Part shown: positions 22,916 to 31,560 of the stretch, in pieces
Numbering within the stretch: the stretch's first letter is position 1
How the letters are laid out: every line of letters begins with the position of its first letter
Assembly (NCBI GenBank): GCA_000733415.1
Contig: KL662191.1
Location: forward strand, 4,188,308-4,252,307
Length of the DNA: 64,000 nucleotides
From: [Leptolyngbya] sp. JSC-1
Lineage (GTDB): Bacteria > Cyanobacteriota > Cyanobacteriia > Elainellales > Elainellaceae
Reading direction: 5' to 3'
Notes under the pieces: model-generated
What the model was told of the DNA's origin: nothing
The model's input: the letters and a program-made list of their open reading frames with translations, nothing else
Database searches by the model: none
Made by a program: the position numbers and the translations under genes

Positions 22916-23689
22916 ATGGCAATTTATGATTTGGGTACTGTTGGTGTCACACCAATTAGTGTTGACAATTACTATGTTGGCGCACGTGATCGAGAAGATA
23001 TCTTTAAGGTGCGAATTGAGAATGATAGAGCACTCAATCTGAATTTGCACAACATTACATCTGGGCAGAATGCCACCCTGCAACTGTACCGTGATGCAAA
23101 CGGCAATGGTGTATGGGATCAAGCGGATCAAAGTGCAGGCCCAATTGCCAGTTCGGGAAGGCCAGGTAGCAGTGATGAAGCGATCAACTATCGAGGTTCA
23201 GCCGGAACCTACTTTGTAAGAGTGTACAACTACGCTAGTTTAGAAGCACGGTATAACTTGGATTTTTCCAGTACATCGACCACGGCTATCACTAGTAATT
23301 CTCGGGCTAGCAATCTTCTGCCTCAGGAAATTGAAGTGGGTAGTTTAACCGGCGATCGCACTTTTACTAGTTCCGTAAGTGACTCCAACACGACAAACAC
23401 CTATGTCTTTTCCGTCGGTGGACAGTTGACTGGTGTTGACTTTCGTTTGAGTGGGTTAAGTAACAACGCTGATATGCGATTGATTCGGGATGTGAACCAC
23501 AATCGCATTGTTGACCCAGGTGAGGTCATTGCTATTTCAACTGCAGGTGGCATTTCGAGTGAACTAATTTCGAAAGACCTCGGTTCGAACACTTACTATC
23601 TTCAGGTTTATCAATATGGTGGCAGCACTAACTACACTCTGACGATGGATTACAAATACTCTAATCCTTATCCTCCCTATCCCCTCTAA
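22916..23689 (+). CDS. Secreted two-domain PPC-like calcium-binding protein 2
   Basis: 257 residues, ATG at 22916 after GGAGAAGAATCA. It has the same two-domain plan as the 21869 protein: DIFKVRIENDRALNLNLHN, NATLQLYRDANGNGVWDQAD, GTYFVRVYNYA; then TYVFSVGG, ADMRLIRDVNHNRIVDPGE, TYYLQVYQYGGSTNYTLT. The Asp/Asn loops are kept in both domains. It ends with Pro/Tyr-rich NPYPPYPL. The 252-bp gap from the paralogue contains no operator copy, so it may be read from the same promoter. Function unknown; surface or extracellular binding inferred. Confidence 0.82.
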   Translation: MAIYDLGTVGVTPISVDNYYVGARDREDIFKVRIENDRALNLNLHNITSGQNATLQLYRDANGNGVWDQADQSAGPIASSGRPGSSDEAINYRGSAGTYFVRVYNYASLEARYNLDFSSTSTTAITSNSRASNLLPQEIEVGSLTGDRTFTSSVSDSNTTNTYVFSVGGQLTGVDFRLSGLSNNADMRLIRDVNHNRIVDPGEVIAISTAGGISSELISKDLGSNTYYLQVYQYGGSTNYTLTMDYKYSNPYPPYPL

Positions 23690-23885
23690 AGCTTCACCAA
23701 GCTACGTGCAGTTATCCAATTGACAAGCTGAATCTACATTCGAGAGGGTAGCTTTTGCATTCACGATACCAACTAAGTATTCACGCCAGTGCGGTGCTGA
23801 CAGAAAATATTACATCGAAAGTTATGCCAAAGATCAGTGCCGCATTTTCCTATTTATTCCATGTATGACTAGGAGCATCATCACA

Positions 23886-24650
23886 ATGGCACAAGTTCTA
23901 CAACTCAACAATCATATAATCAATGCCGAAGAAATTATTTCTCTGTTGACTCGCTATCAACTTATTCCACAATTGCTGTGTGAATCGATGATTGATCAAG
24001 CGACTGCAACAATTGAATGCACAGCCGAGGAAGTCGCAGCAGCCTATCGAGAGTTTGATTGGCAATGGGGGATTACTTCAGAGGATGAACGACAGCAGTG
24101 GCAATCTTACTACGGGTTAACGGCAGTACAGTTAGACCATTTAGTGACTCGAACACTCAGGGTAGAGAAATTTAAGCAAATTACCTGGGGACACAAACTG
24201 GAATCCTATTTTCTCAAACGTAAAACCCAATTAGACCAGGTCATCTACTCACTATTGCGCGTTACGGATCACGATTTTGCAAACGAGCTGCACTTCCGCA
24301 TTCGAGAAGGAGAGGAATCCTTTGCCGAATTAGCCCGTCATTATTCTGAAGGTCCGGAAGCTGCCACAGGTGGTCTGCTCGGTCCGGTTGAGTTGGGTAG
24401 CCTTTCAATGCAGTTTGCTCAGTTACTCTCTGGTCTGCCAGTCGGGGAAGTCCAGCCGCCAATTCCTCTGGGCGAATGGCAGATTATTGTTCGGGTTGAA
24501 AAACAAATGCCGGCTCAGTTAGATGCAGCCATGCGTCAGCGTTTATTGCAGGAACAGTTTGAAACTTGGTTTCAACAGCAAATTCGCCAGCTTCCACCGT
24601 TAGAGCAGATTTGGATGGGTGTGAGAGCTGAGCAAAAGCAAACAGCATAG
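23886..24650 (+). CDS. Parvulin-type peptidyl-prolyl isomerase
   Basis: 254 residues from the ATG at 23886 (after TAGGAGCATCATCACA; the ATG 21 bp earlier is less well placed). The N-terminal half is helical (SurA/PpiC-like chaperone arm: LLTRYQLIPQLLCESMIDQA, AEEVAAAYREFDWQWG). The rotamase domain follows (IRE GEESFAELARHYSEG, ATGGLLGPVELGSL, PVGEVQPPIPLGEWQIIVRV). No signal peptide, so it is cytosolic. Such isomerases are often encoded with type I secretion substrates in cyanobacteria and may keep them unfolded. Its place right after the two PPC genes supports that role. Confidence 0.88.
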   Translation: MAQVLQLNNHIINAEEIISLLTRYQLIPQLLCESMIDQATATIECTAEEVAAAYREFDWQWGITSEDERQQWQSYYGLTAVQLDHLVTRTLRVEKFKQITWGHKLESYFLKRKTQLDQVIYSLLRVTDHDFANELHFRIREGEESFAELARHYSEGPEAATGGLLGPVELGSLSMQFAQLLSGLPVGEVQPPIPLGEWQIIVRVEKQMPAQLDAAMRQRLLQEQFETWFQQQIRQLPPLEQIWMGVRAEQKQTA

Positions 24651-24703
24651 CAGGCTTAAAGGCGCTATAGTTGGATCTAAGCTACCTCGGTGAGGGTTGT
24701 GCC

Positions 24704-25378
24704 ATGACATCTCAATTGCAGCCTGTCCTCAAACCGGAGATTACTTACCCCGAAAGCGATGGACGGCCCATGTCGGATAACACTAAACAGTTTCGCTGGA
24801 TTGTGGTGATTCAGCAGAACCTGGAATGGCTGTTTGCCGCGATCGCTGATGTGTTTGTAGCTGGCGATTTGCTTTGGTACCCGGTTGAGGGAGATAACAA
24901 AACCTGTCAAGCTCCAGATGTGATGGTGGTATTTGGCAGACCCAAGGGCGACCGCGGCTCCTACCGACAGTGGGAAGAGGGTAATATTGCGCCGCAGGTT
25001 GTGTTTGAGATTCTCTCTCCCAGCAATACCCAGACCGAGATGAATAAAAAGCTGGTATTCTACAACCGCTACGGGGTCGAAGAATATTATCTCTATGATC
25101 CCGATAAGAAGGATTTGAGCGGCTGGTGTCGCAAGGGCGAACAGTTGGATATTATTGATCCAATCGACCAGTGGACCAGTCCCCGTCTGGGCATTCGGTT
25201 CGACCTATCTGGCGACGAGCTACAAATCTATCGTCCAGATGGCAAGCGGTTTCTCACCTATGTTGAAATCGCTCAACAGGCAGAGCAGGCCGAACAGCAG
25301 CTAGAGCAGGAGCGGCAACGGGCAGAGCGCTTAGCCGCGCACTTGAGAAGCCTCGGCATTGACCCGGATCAGGTGTAG
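24704..25378 (+). CDS. Uma2-family (DUF820) PD-(D/E)XK nuclease-like protein
   Basis: 224 residues from the ATG at 24704; the frame opens 11 codons earlier without a ribosome site. Core: APDVMVVFG (catalytic Asp), VVFEILSPSN (Glu), MNKKLVFYNRYGVEEYYLYD (Lys and the family YxxxGVxEYWxxDP signature). The C-terminus is a Gln/Glu-rich coiled coil (QQAEQAEQQLEQERQRAERL) typical of the long cyanobacterial members. The in vivo role of these highly copied proteins is unknown. It converges on the STAND gene: the two stop codons are 2 bp apart. A fragment of another Uma2 gene lies at about 46960-47081. Confidence 0.88.
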   Translation: MTSQLQPVLKPEITYPESDGRPMSDNTKQFRWIVVIQQNLEWLFAAIADVFVAGDLLWYPVEGDNKTCQAPDVMVVFGRPKGDRGSYRQWEEGNIAPQVVFEILSPSNTQTEMNKKLVFYNRYGVEEYYLYDPDKKDLSGWCRKGEQLDIIDPIDQWTSPRLGIRFDLSGDELQIYRPDGKRFLTYVEIAQQAEQAEQQLEQERQRAERLAAHLRSLGIDPDQV

Positions 25379-25380
25379 GG

Positions 25381-28300
25381 CTAGGATTCGATCGCACCTA
25401 ACGCCTTGAGGGTCATTTTCTGCGCTTCTGTTAGCCCAGTCACGCCAGTGATGTTCATACCTTCATAGGGGCGTTCAGCGCGGAGGATGTTTTCGGTACT
25501 GCTCCTGACCGGATTCCACAGCCGAATCGTGCAATCGGCACTGCTGCTAGCCAGAGTTCGCCCGTCTGGGCTCCAGGCCACCGACCAGACTTGCCCCGTA
25601 TGGCCTTTCAGCGTTTGCAGACATTCTCCCGTCTCAACATGCCAGAGCCGCAGGCCGAGATCGCTGCCGCCACTGGCAATTAGGTGCCCGTTCGGATGCC
25701 ACGCTACCGACCAAATCGAGCTGGTATGTCCGGCCAACGCCTTTAAACTTTCGCCCCTGTCTGCATCCCAGATTTGCACGCAACAACCTGCACTGCCCGT
25801 TGCCAGGAATTTTCCATCTGGGCTCCAGGTCACTGACCGCACCGAATGATCGTGGCGCAACACCTGTAGGCATTCTCCTGTCTTGGCATGCCAGATCCGG
25901 ACCGTACAATCATCACAGCCGCTAGCAATCCGTTCGCCATCTGGACTCCAAGCGACGGTCCAGATCGAATCGCAATGGCCTTCGAGCACTCGTAGCCGTT
26001 GCTTGAGTTTCAGATCCCAGATCATCACAACATAATCTTGTGTACCGGTGGCGAGACACTCGCCGTTCAGACTCCAATCCACTGACCAAACCCAGTTGCC
26101 ATGTTCTAACACATGCAAACAATCGCCTGTAGTAGGATGCCAAATTCTCACCGTATAATCATCGCAGCTACTGGCCAACATTTGTCCATCTGGACTCCAG
26201 CTCACATCCCAAACCACATTACTGTGTCCATACAATGTTCTGAAACAATGACCGGAGCGAGTATCCCACAGGCGCACCACCCGATCGTCACAGCTTGCCG
26301 CCAAAACGCGCCCTTGCGGATTCCAGGCCAGAGACATGCCCACACTCGTATACCCTTCTACCGTGCGCAAACAGCTCCAGGTTTGTACTTGCCAAATCTT
26401 GATGGTGCGATCATGGGCAACACTAGCCAGCAGTTCTCCATTGCGGCTCCAGTCTACGCCCCAAACCCAGTTGCTGTGGTCAGACAAAATCTTCAGACAC
26501 TGCTGGGCTGCCACATCCCAAATCCGGATCGTTTGATCGTGAGCAGCGCTAGCGAGATGAGCGCTATCCGGACTCCAGCTCAACGACCAAACGGCAGCCT
26601 GATGCCCCTGCAAAACCGCCCAACACTCGCCAGTCTCGGCATCCCAGATGCGGATGGTTTGATCATCACCAGCGCTGGCGATCCGAGTCCCGTCTGGGCT
26701 CCAGCTCACGGTGCGAATCCAGTGCTTATGTCCTGATAATGTTCTCACCACCGTTCCAGCGTACATATCCCATAGTCTCACCTGCTGATCAATACCGCCA
26801 CTGCTGAGGTGCTTGCCATCTGGACTCCAACTCACCGACCAGACGGCCTCTCCTGCTTGCAGCGTTTGCAAACAGGCTCCAGTCTGGGGATTCCAGAGCT
26901 TGATAGTGCGATCTGTGCTGCCGCTAGCCAGAATTTGCCCATCCGGCCTCCAAGCCACTGCTCGCACCCAGTTATCGTGACCCCGCAGGGCAGTCAGGCA
27001 TTCTCCGGTCGCGGAATTCCAGAGCTTGATCGTTGGATCCACACCTCCACCCGCCAGCATCGCTCCATCTGGGCTGAAGGCTACTGTCCACACCCACCCT
27101 GTGTAGGCATCTGCTAAAATCTCTGAGGGTTGACCGTCTGCCGTTTGCCACAGCCTCACCTGTCCGTTGCCATCTCCGGTAGCAATCCACTCACCATCTG
27201 GGCTGAATGCTACTGACAATACATAGCCAAAGGTTTGCAGAAACACAGAATTGGACAGATCGGCATAGGCAAAGTTAACCCGCTGCAGAATTGCCTGCTG
27301 AAAATAGCCGTGCCAAACCGTGAGATGGGAAAAATCATAATTCGTCAGATCCAGCCCCAGGTAATTAGCTAGGTTGATCAAATTCCCTGCTGCGTAACCG
27401 CACGAAACAGCATCGGCCCGCAACCGCTGCAAGATAGCCTGTAGCCGCTGGGTTTGCGCACTAGCCGTGCTAAATACTTCCCGCAACCTAGTCGCAATTG
27501 GTTCGAGAATCAGCCGCAGTTGTCCCGCCCGGATGTAATCCTTAACGCTCGTTTTGAGCAGGGCATAGCGCAGCAAACAGGACAATCTACCTGTGATCAG
27601 CTCGGTCGTAATTGCCGTGATCAAGTGATTGGTGACATATTCCATCACGACGGGTTGCTGGGTGTAGTGCGTTTTTTGGCCAGGGGGCTGCACTTTTTCG
27701 ATCAACGAACGCCAATGGAGTGATTCCAACGCTTCTAAAACACTGCTGCGCGGGACCGGCGGAAAAATATCGGCCATCAGGTCGGCTACGGTGGTCCACT
27801 CGCGGTTGATCGCCAACCAATACATCAGCGTGCGTTCTAGCGGAGACAGGCGCTCAAATTGCTGATCTAACAGGCGACGCAACCCGTTAAACACAATCGT
27901 GTCCTGTTCCAGAAACGAGGCAATATCGCCATCAAACAAGCTCTGAATCGAGGTGGCGATAATTTTGATGGCCAAAGGACTACAGCGGTAACGTTCACAA
28001 AGCTGCTGTTTTTGGGTTTCAGCACCTTGTAATCCCCTAGATTCGATCAGGGCCAAGGCCGCTTCCGCTGAACCAGCCAAATGCAGCGACCGCACCCCAC
28101 TGCCTTCTAGCGCCCCCACTTCGGCTGGTTTTTCCCGACTGGTGAGCAGCAAACAGCTTTGGTGAGAGGCTTCCCCCAACAGCTTAAACAAGGCACCATA
28201 CGGCTCATAATCAGGCTGACAGTAGCCGGCTCGGTCGCCTTCCTGGAAGATCGTTTCCACGTTGTCGAGAATCAGCAGACAGCGATAGGTGCGCAGATAG

Positions 28301-29070
28301 TGCAGCAGGCGGGGCAGGGTAGCCTGGGTTTCCCGGTGATTGGACAGAAACTGCACCAGATCGGCCAGCAGGGTGGGCAGTGGGGGGGCATCTCGCAGCG
28401 ATCGCCACACCACATACTCGAACTGATCTTGCAGCTGATGCGCGATTTTGGCCGCCAACGAACTCTTGCCAATTCCACCCATTCCTAGCAGCGCAATCAA
28501 ACGGCAGTGCTCCTGCAAAATCCATTCCCTGAGGGTGTTTAACTCTGCGGTACGGCCATAAAAGACTGACACATCAACCGCTTCACTCCAGTCGGTAGCA
28601 ATCAGGCCGGGAGGCGGTTTAAGAGCAGCCTGCTGTAGAGCAGAGATTTGCGAGCGTTGAGTGGTATGGCTCGCTTCTGCGGAGCTGGGTTGCAACGGTT
28701 GAGGTGCAGGGGGCGACGGTAGAGTGGGAGGTGCAGGGGCGATAGCTGAACTGGGAGTAGGATCTAGCTGAGCACTTGAAACAGTAGAGCTTTGTGCTTG
28801 CTGCAGAGTAAACTCAAACCTTTCTAAAACCGCCCAAACTGTAGTTTTGTTGAGTTTGCGGTCGAAGATCTGGCTCAGCAGTTTCCAAAATTTGGGGCCA
28901 GCATCTCGTTGCAGATAATTAAGGGAATAGCCAGAGGCAGCGGCGATTTGCTCGTAGGTATGGTCATGCCATGCGCCGGTCAGGAGAGCAATTTCAACTT
29001 CGGTTAATTGCCTGCCCATGTCGGCAAGCATTACCTGATTGACAATTTCAAGTCCTTGCTGGAAGTTCAT
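25381..29070 (-). CDS. STAND NTPase: HTH, NB-ARC-type ATPase, WD40 (14 repeats), protein 1
   Basis: 1229 residues. An N-terminal HTH domain (1-80) is followed by a Pro/Ser-rich linker. The NTPase has Walker A GMGGIGKSS (about 196-204), Walker B RCLLILDNVET, sensor CLLLTSREK and the GxP-like RCSPLAIKIIATSI. Next comes a winged-helix/helical region with LLDQQFERLSPLERTLMYWL, a short pentapeptide-like bridge (LTNYDFSHL, VNFAYADLSNSVF), then fourteen WD40 repeats (about 620-1195), enough for two seven-bladed propellers. It ends RPYEGMNITGVTGLTEAQ. STAND proteins act as ligand-triggered switches, and the propellers are the likely sensor. No nuclease or TIR effector is attached, so output probably passes through the HTH. 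Paralogue at 32820-36464. Confidence 0.92.
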   Translation of the reverse strand: MNFQQGLEIVNQVMLADMGRQLTEVEIALLTGAWHDHTYEQIAAASGYSLNYLQRDAGPKFWKLLSQIFDRKLNKTTVWAVLERFEFTLQQAQSSTVSSAQLDPTPSSAIAPAPPTLPSPPAPQPLQPSSAEASHTTQRSQISALQQAALKPPPGLIATDWSEAVDVSVFYGRTAELNTLREWILQEHCRLIALLGMGGIGKSSLAAKIAHQLQDQFEYVVWRSLRDAPPLPTLLADLVQFLSNHRETQATLPRLLHYLRTYRCLLILDNVETIFQEGDRAGYCQPDYEPYGALFKLLGEASHQSCLLLTSREKPAEVGALEGSGVRSLHLAGSAEAALALIESRGLQGAETQKQQLCERYRCSPLAIKIIATSIQSLFDGDIASFLEQDTIVFNGLRRLLDQQFERLSPLERTLMYWLAINREWTTVADLMADIFPPVPRSSVLEALESLHWRSLIEKVQPPGQKTHYTQQPVVMEYVTNHLITAITTELITGRLSCLLRYALLKTSVKDYIRAGQLRLILEPIATRLREVFSTASAQTQRLQAILQRLRADAVSCGYAAGNLINLANYLGLDLTNYDFSHLTVWHGYFQQAILQRVNFAYADLSNSVFLQTFGYVLSVAFSPDGEWIATGDGNGQVRLWQTADGQPSEILADAYTGWVWTVAFSPDGAMLAGGGVDPTIKLWNSATGECLTALRGHDNWVRAVAWRPDGQILASGSTDRTIKLWNPQTGACLQTLQAGEAVWSVSWSPDGKHLSSGGIDQQVRLWDMYAGTVVRTLSGHKHWIRTVSWSPDGTRIASAGDDQTIRIWDAETGECWAVLQGHQAAVWSLSWSPDSAHLASAAHDQTIRIWDVAAQQCLKILSDHSNWVWGVDWSRNGELLASVAHDRTIKIWQVQTWSCLRTVEGYTSVGMSLAWNPQGRVLAASCDDRVVRLWDTRSGHCFRTLYGHSNVVWDVSWSPDGQMLASSCDDYTVRIWHPTTGDCLHVLEHGNWVWSVDWSLNGECLATGTQDYVVMIWDLKLKQRLRVLEGHCDSIWTVAWSPDGERIASGCDDCTVRIWHAKTGECLQVLRHDHSVRSVTWSPDGKFLATGSAGCCVQIWDADRGESLKALAGHTSSIWSVAWHPNGHLIASGGSDLGLRLWHVETGECLQTLKGHTGQVWSVAWSPDGRTLASSSADCTIRLWNPVRSSTENILRAERPYEGMNITGVTGLTEAQKMTLKALGAIES

Positions 29071-29484
29071 CTTTACCGCCCTACCATCCCGATTGCAGTT
29101 CTGATTGCAGTTCTGATTGCAGCTCAGACAACATCAGTCCGACTGGCAACCATATTAAATTACATGTTTATTTGTGAAGTATTTTGTCATACCGGATTCA
29201 ATAGATTGTTTGCTTTTGATTGCGAGCTGATCGACTCAGTTAACTGAGTAGCAGCCGGCCAACTAGCCCAGGATCCAGTTAAAGACTAGTTCCTAGCCTC
29301 ACTCCATCTGTTGCATCCTCTTAGTTTCTATTGGTCTAGTTCTATTAAACAGCTCGGAAATACTGCATACCTGATTGACATAAGGTAACTGTACGCGATA
29401 CATCATGAGTCAACAACTCGGTATGTTTTTTACAATGCAAAGTTTTCTTAAGCTTCGGTTTTCTCGGTATGAGGAGGGATAGAC
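29071..29484. other. 414-bp divergent intergenic region with 12-bp tandem repeats
   Basis: No gene seen. It carries GATTGCAGTTCT twice plus GATTGCAGCTCA (29091-29126), and AT-rich sequence near 29155-29200. It must contain promoters for the STAND gene (leftward) and the second bicarbonate operon (rightward). I found no clear operator copy here. Confidence 0.5.
29091..29126. repeat. 12-bp tandem repeat, three units
   Basis: GATTGCAGTTCT, GATTGCAGTTCT, GATTGCAGCTCA in direct succession, about 20 bp upstream of the STAND1 start codon. Confidence 0.85.
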
Positions 29485-30453
29485 ATGGATACCAACCTGA
29501 TTCTATCCAACATCCTGAACCCACCTATTTTGTTCTTCTTTTTGGGCATGACGGCTGTGTTCGTCAAGTCCGATTTAGAGGTGCCCGCTCCTTTTCCTAA
29601 GCTGCTCTCGCTGTATTTGCTATTTTCGATTGGGTTTAAGGGCGGCGTCGAGCTAATCAAAAGCGGCATTACGCAGGAAGTCATCCTGACCCTGCTGGCA
29701 GCCATGATCATGGCCTGTTTTGTGCCAATTTATACTTTCTTTATTCTGCGACTGAAGCTGGATACCTACGACGCGGCAGCAATTGCGGCGACCTACGGTT
29801 CAATTAGTGCGGTCACGTTCATTACGGCTAGCGCTTTTCTCACCGAGCTAAGCATCGATTTTGATGGCTACATGGTGGCGGCCCTGGCCCTGATGGAATC
29901 GCCAGCTATTATTGTAGGGCTGATTCTAGTGAATCTGTTTACTGTAGACGGCAAGCGGGATTTTTCCTGGCCAGAGGTGCTGCAAGAAGCGTTTCTCAAC
30001 AGCTCGGTGTTTCTCTTAGTCGGCAGTTTGCTGATTGGCGTATTGACCGGAGAGCATGGCTGGCAGGTGCTGGAACCCTTCACACAGGGCTTGTTCTACG
30101 GCATTCTCACTTTCTTTCTGCTCGATATGGGGCTAGTGGCGGCCCGTAGAATTAAAGACTTACAAAAAACCGGCGTTTTCCTGATCTTATTTGCCATACT
30201 GATTCCAATAGTGAATGCAGGGATTGGGTTACTGATTGCTAAATTTATTGGCATGCCTAGGGGAGATGCGCTTTTGTTTGCGGTGCTTTGCGCCAGTGCT
30301 TCCTACATTGCGGTTCCAGCAGCGATGCGGCTGACCGTACCAGAAGCCAACCCCAGCCTTTATGTATCAACTGCCTTAGCGGTAACGTTCCCATTCAATA
30401 TCATTGTGGGGATTCCGCTATACCTGTACGGAATTAATCTGATGTGGACCTAA
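29485..30453 (+). CDS. Second SbtA/DUF897-family sodium-dependent bicarbonate-type permease
   Basis: 322 residues with about ten membrane helices in two halves: NPPILFFFLGMTAVFVKSDL, LYLLFSIGFKGGVELIKSG, TYGSISAVTFITASAFL; second half FTQGLFYGILTFFLLDMGLV, CASASYIAVPAAMRLTVPEA. It has the SbtA fold but is shorter than the 19378 protein and lacks the long central loop (only NLFTVDGKRDFSWPEV). The substrate may be bicarbonate or another anion. Ribosome site GAGGAGGG precedes the ATG. It is first of an operon with a P-II-like gene (21 bp on) and a carbonic anhydrase, which supports an inorganic-carbon role. Confidence 0.9.
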   Translation: MDTNLILSNILNPPILFFFLGMTAVFVKSDLEVPAPFPKLLSLYLLFSIGFKGGVELIKSGITQEVILTLLAAMIMACFVPIYTFFILRLKLDTYDAAAIAATYGSISAVTFITASAFLTELSIDFDGYMVAALALMESPAIIVGLILVNLFTVDGKRDFSWPEVLQEAFLNSSVFLLVGSLLIGVLTGEHGWQVLEPFTQGLFYGILTFFLLDMGLVAARRIKDLQKTGVFLILFAILIPIVNAGIGLLIAKFIGMPRGDALLFAVLCASASYIAVPAAMRLTVPEANPSLYVSTALAVTFPFNIIVGIPLYLYGINLMWT

Positions 30454-30473
30454 AGTTATGTGGAGCTGAACTC

Positions 30474-30785
30474 ATGCATCTTGTCAAAAAGATCGAAATT
30501 ATTGCCAATTCCTTTGAACTGAGCAGAATCCTAGATGGGCTGGATCACGCTGGTGTGCACGGTCATGCGGTGATTCGCAACGTGGCGGGTAAGGGACTGC
30601 GGGGCGGAGCAGAAGACCTGGATATGACCATGCTCGATAACGTCTACATCATAGCCTTTTGTGCGCCAGAGCAAATTAAGCCAGTTGTAGAAAATATCAG
30701 GCCGCTGCTAAATAAATTTGGTGGCACCTGCTATATCTCGGATGTGATGGAAATCCGCTCGGTGAAATGTGTGGCATCACTGTAA
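30474..30785 (+). CDS. P-II-like protein paired with the second permease
   Basis: 103 residues from the ATG at 30474 (ribosome site TGGAGCTG). P-II features: HLVKKIEIIANSFELSRILD, LDHAGVHGHAVIRNVAGKGLRGG (T-loop base), DNVYIIAFCAPEQIKPVVEN, NKFGGTCYISDVMEIRSVK. It lacks the CGPxGC redox tail of canonical SbtB, so it should not share the redox R-loop control. Probably a trimeric regulator of the adjoining permease. The nucleotide or ligand is unknown. Confidence 0.85.
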   Translation: MHLVKKIEIIANSFELSRILDGLDHAGVHGHAVIRNVAGKGLRGGAEDLDMTMLDNVYIIAFCAPEQIKPVVENIRPLLNKFGGTCYISDVMEIRSVKCVASL

Positions 30786-30846
30786 GTCTAGAAAACCTGA
30801 TCAAGCCTGTTAATTTATTCAACTCAATCAACTAAATATTACTAAA

Positions 30847-31539
30847 ATGAAACACTTTATTGAACGTCGCGATTTTTTGAAACTCGGCGCAATTGGTGCA
30901 CTCAGTCTGTTAGCAGCCGCTAATGATTGGTTTCAGGCCGAGGCTGAAGCTGCCGAATTGCCCTCGCTCAGCCCCGATGAAGCGTTGCAAAAGCTGCTCG
31001 ATGGCAACCAGCGCTTTGCCCAACACCACCCTAACTATCCAGATCAAACCGAACTGCGGGTGCGGGAAGTGGCTCAGGCGCAGCATCCCTTTGCTACGGT
31101 TCTGAGCTGTGCCGATTCGCGAGTGCCGGTAGAAATTGTCTTTGATCAGGGCATTGGCGATATTTTTGATGTGCGGATTGCCGGAAATATCGCTACCCCT
31201 GCCGCAATTGGCAGTATCGAGTATGCAGTGGCGCTGCTGGGAACGCCGCTGCTGATGGTGCTGGGACATGAGCGCTGTGGCGCGGTGACGGCGGCTGTGA
31301 AGAACGAGGCACTTCCCGGCGAAATTGGTACTTTTGTGAAGGCAATTCTACCGGCAGTGGAACGAGCGAAGGATAAACCGGGCGATGTGGTTGATAATGC
31401 CGTTGTTGCGAATGTTCATTATCAAATTGAACAGTTGCAGCAATCCTCGCTGTTAACGGAGCGGTTGCAGTCTGGTCAATTGAAGCTAGTTGGTGGGCGT
31501 TATGACCTAGACACGGGAAAAGTCACGATTATTACCTAA
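30847..31539 (+). CDS. Tat-exported beta-class carbonic anhydrase
   Basis: 230 residues. The N-terminus ERRDFLKLGAIGALSLLAA is a twin-arginine signal, predicting export folded with its zinc. Catalytic residues are complete: Cys88, Asp90 and Arg92 in CADSRVP, His141 and Cys144 in GHERCGAV, with the LLDGNQRFAQ and RIAGNIATPAAIGSIEYAV signatures. It interconverts CO2 and bicarbonate in the periplasm, similar in concept to EcaB. It lies 61 bp after the P-II-like gene, so one operon of permease, regulator and periplasmic CA is likely. It converges on the 31561 gene. Confidence 0.92.
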   Translation: MKHFIERRDFLKLGAIGALSLLAAANDWFQAEAEAAELPSLSPDEALQKLLDGNQRFAQHHPNYPDQTELRVREVAQAQHPFATVLSCADSRVPVEIVFDQGIGDIFDVRIAGNIATPAAIGSIEYAVALLGTPLLMVLGHERCGAVTAAVKNEALPGEIGTFVKAILPAVERAKDKPGDVVDNAVVANVHYQIEQLQQSSLLTERLQSGQLKLVGGRYDLDTGKVTIIT

Positions 31540-31560
31540 TTGACGACTGGCATCACATCC

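Noticed and set aside
26113..26736. A 207-codon plus-strand frame antisense to STAND1
   Set aside because: It mirrors the WD40 repeat codon pattern and recurs with the same period. It has no ribosome site and no recognisable domain.
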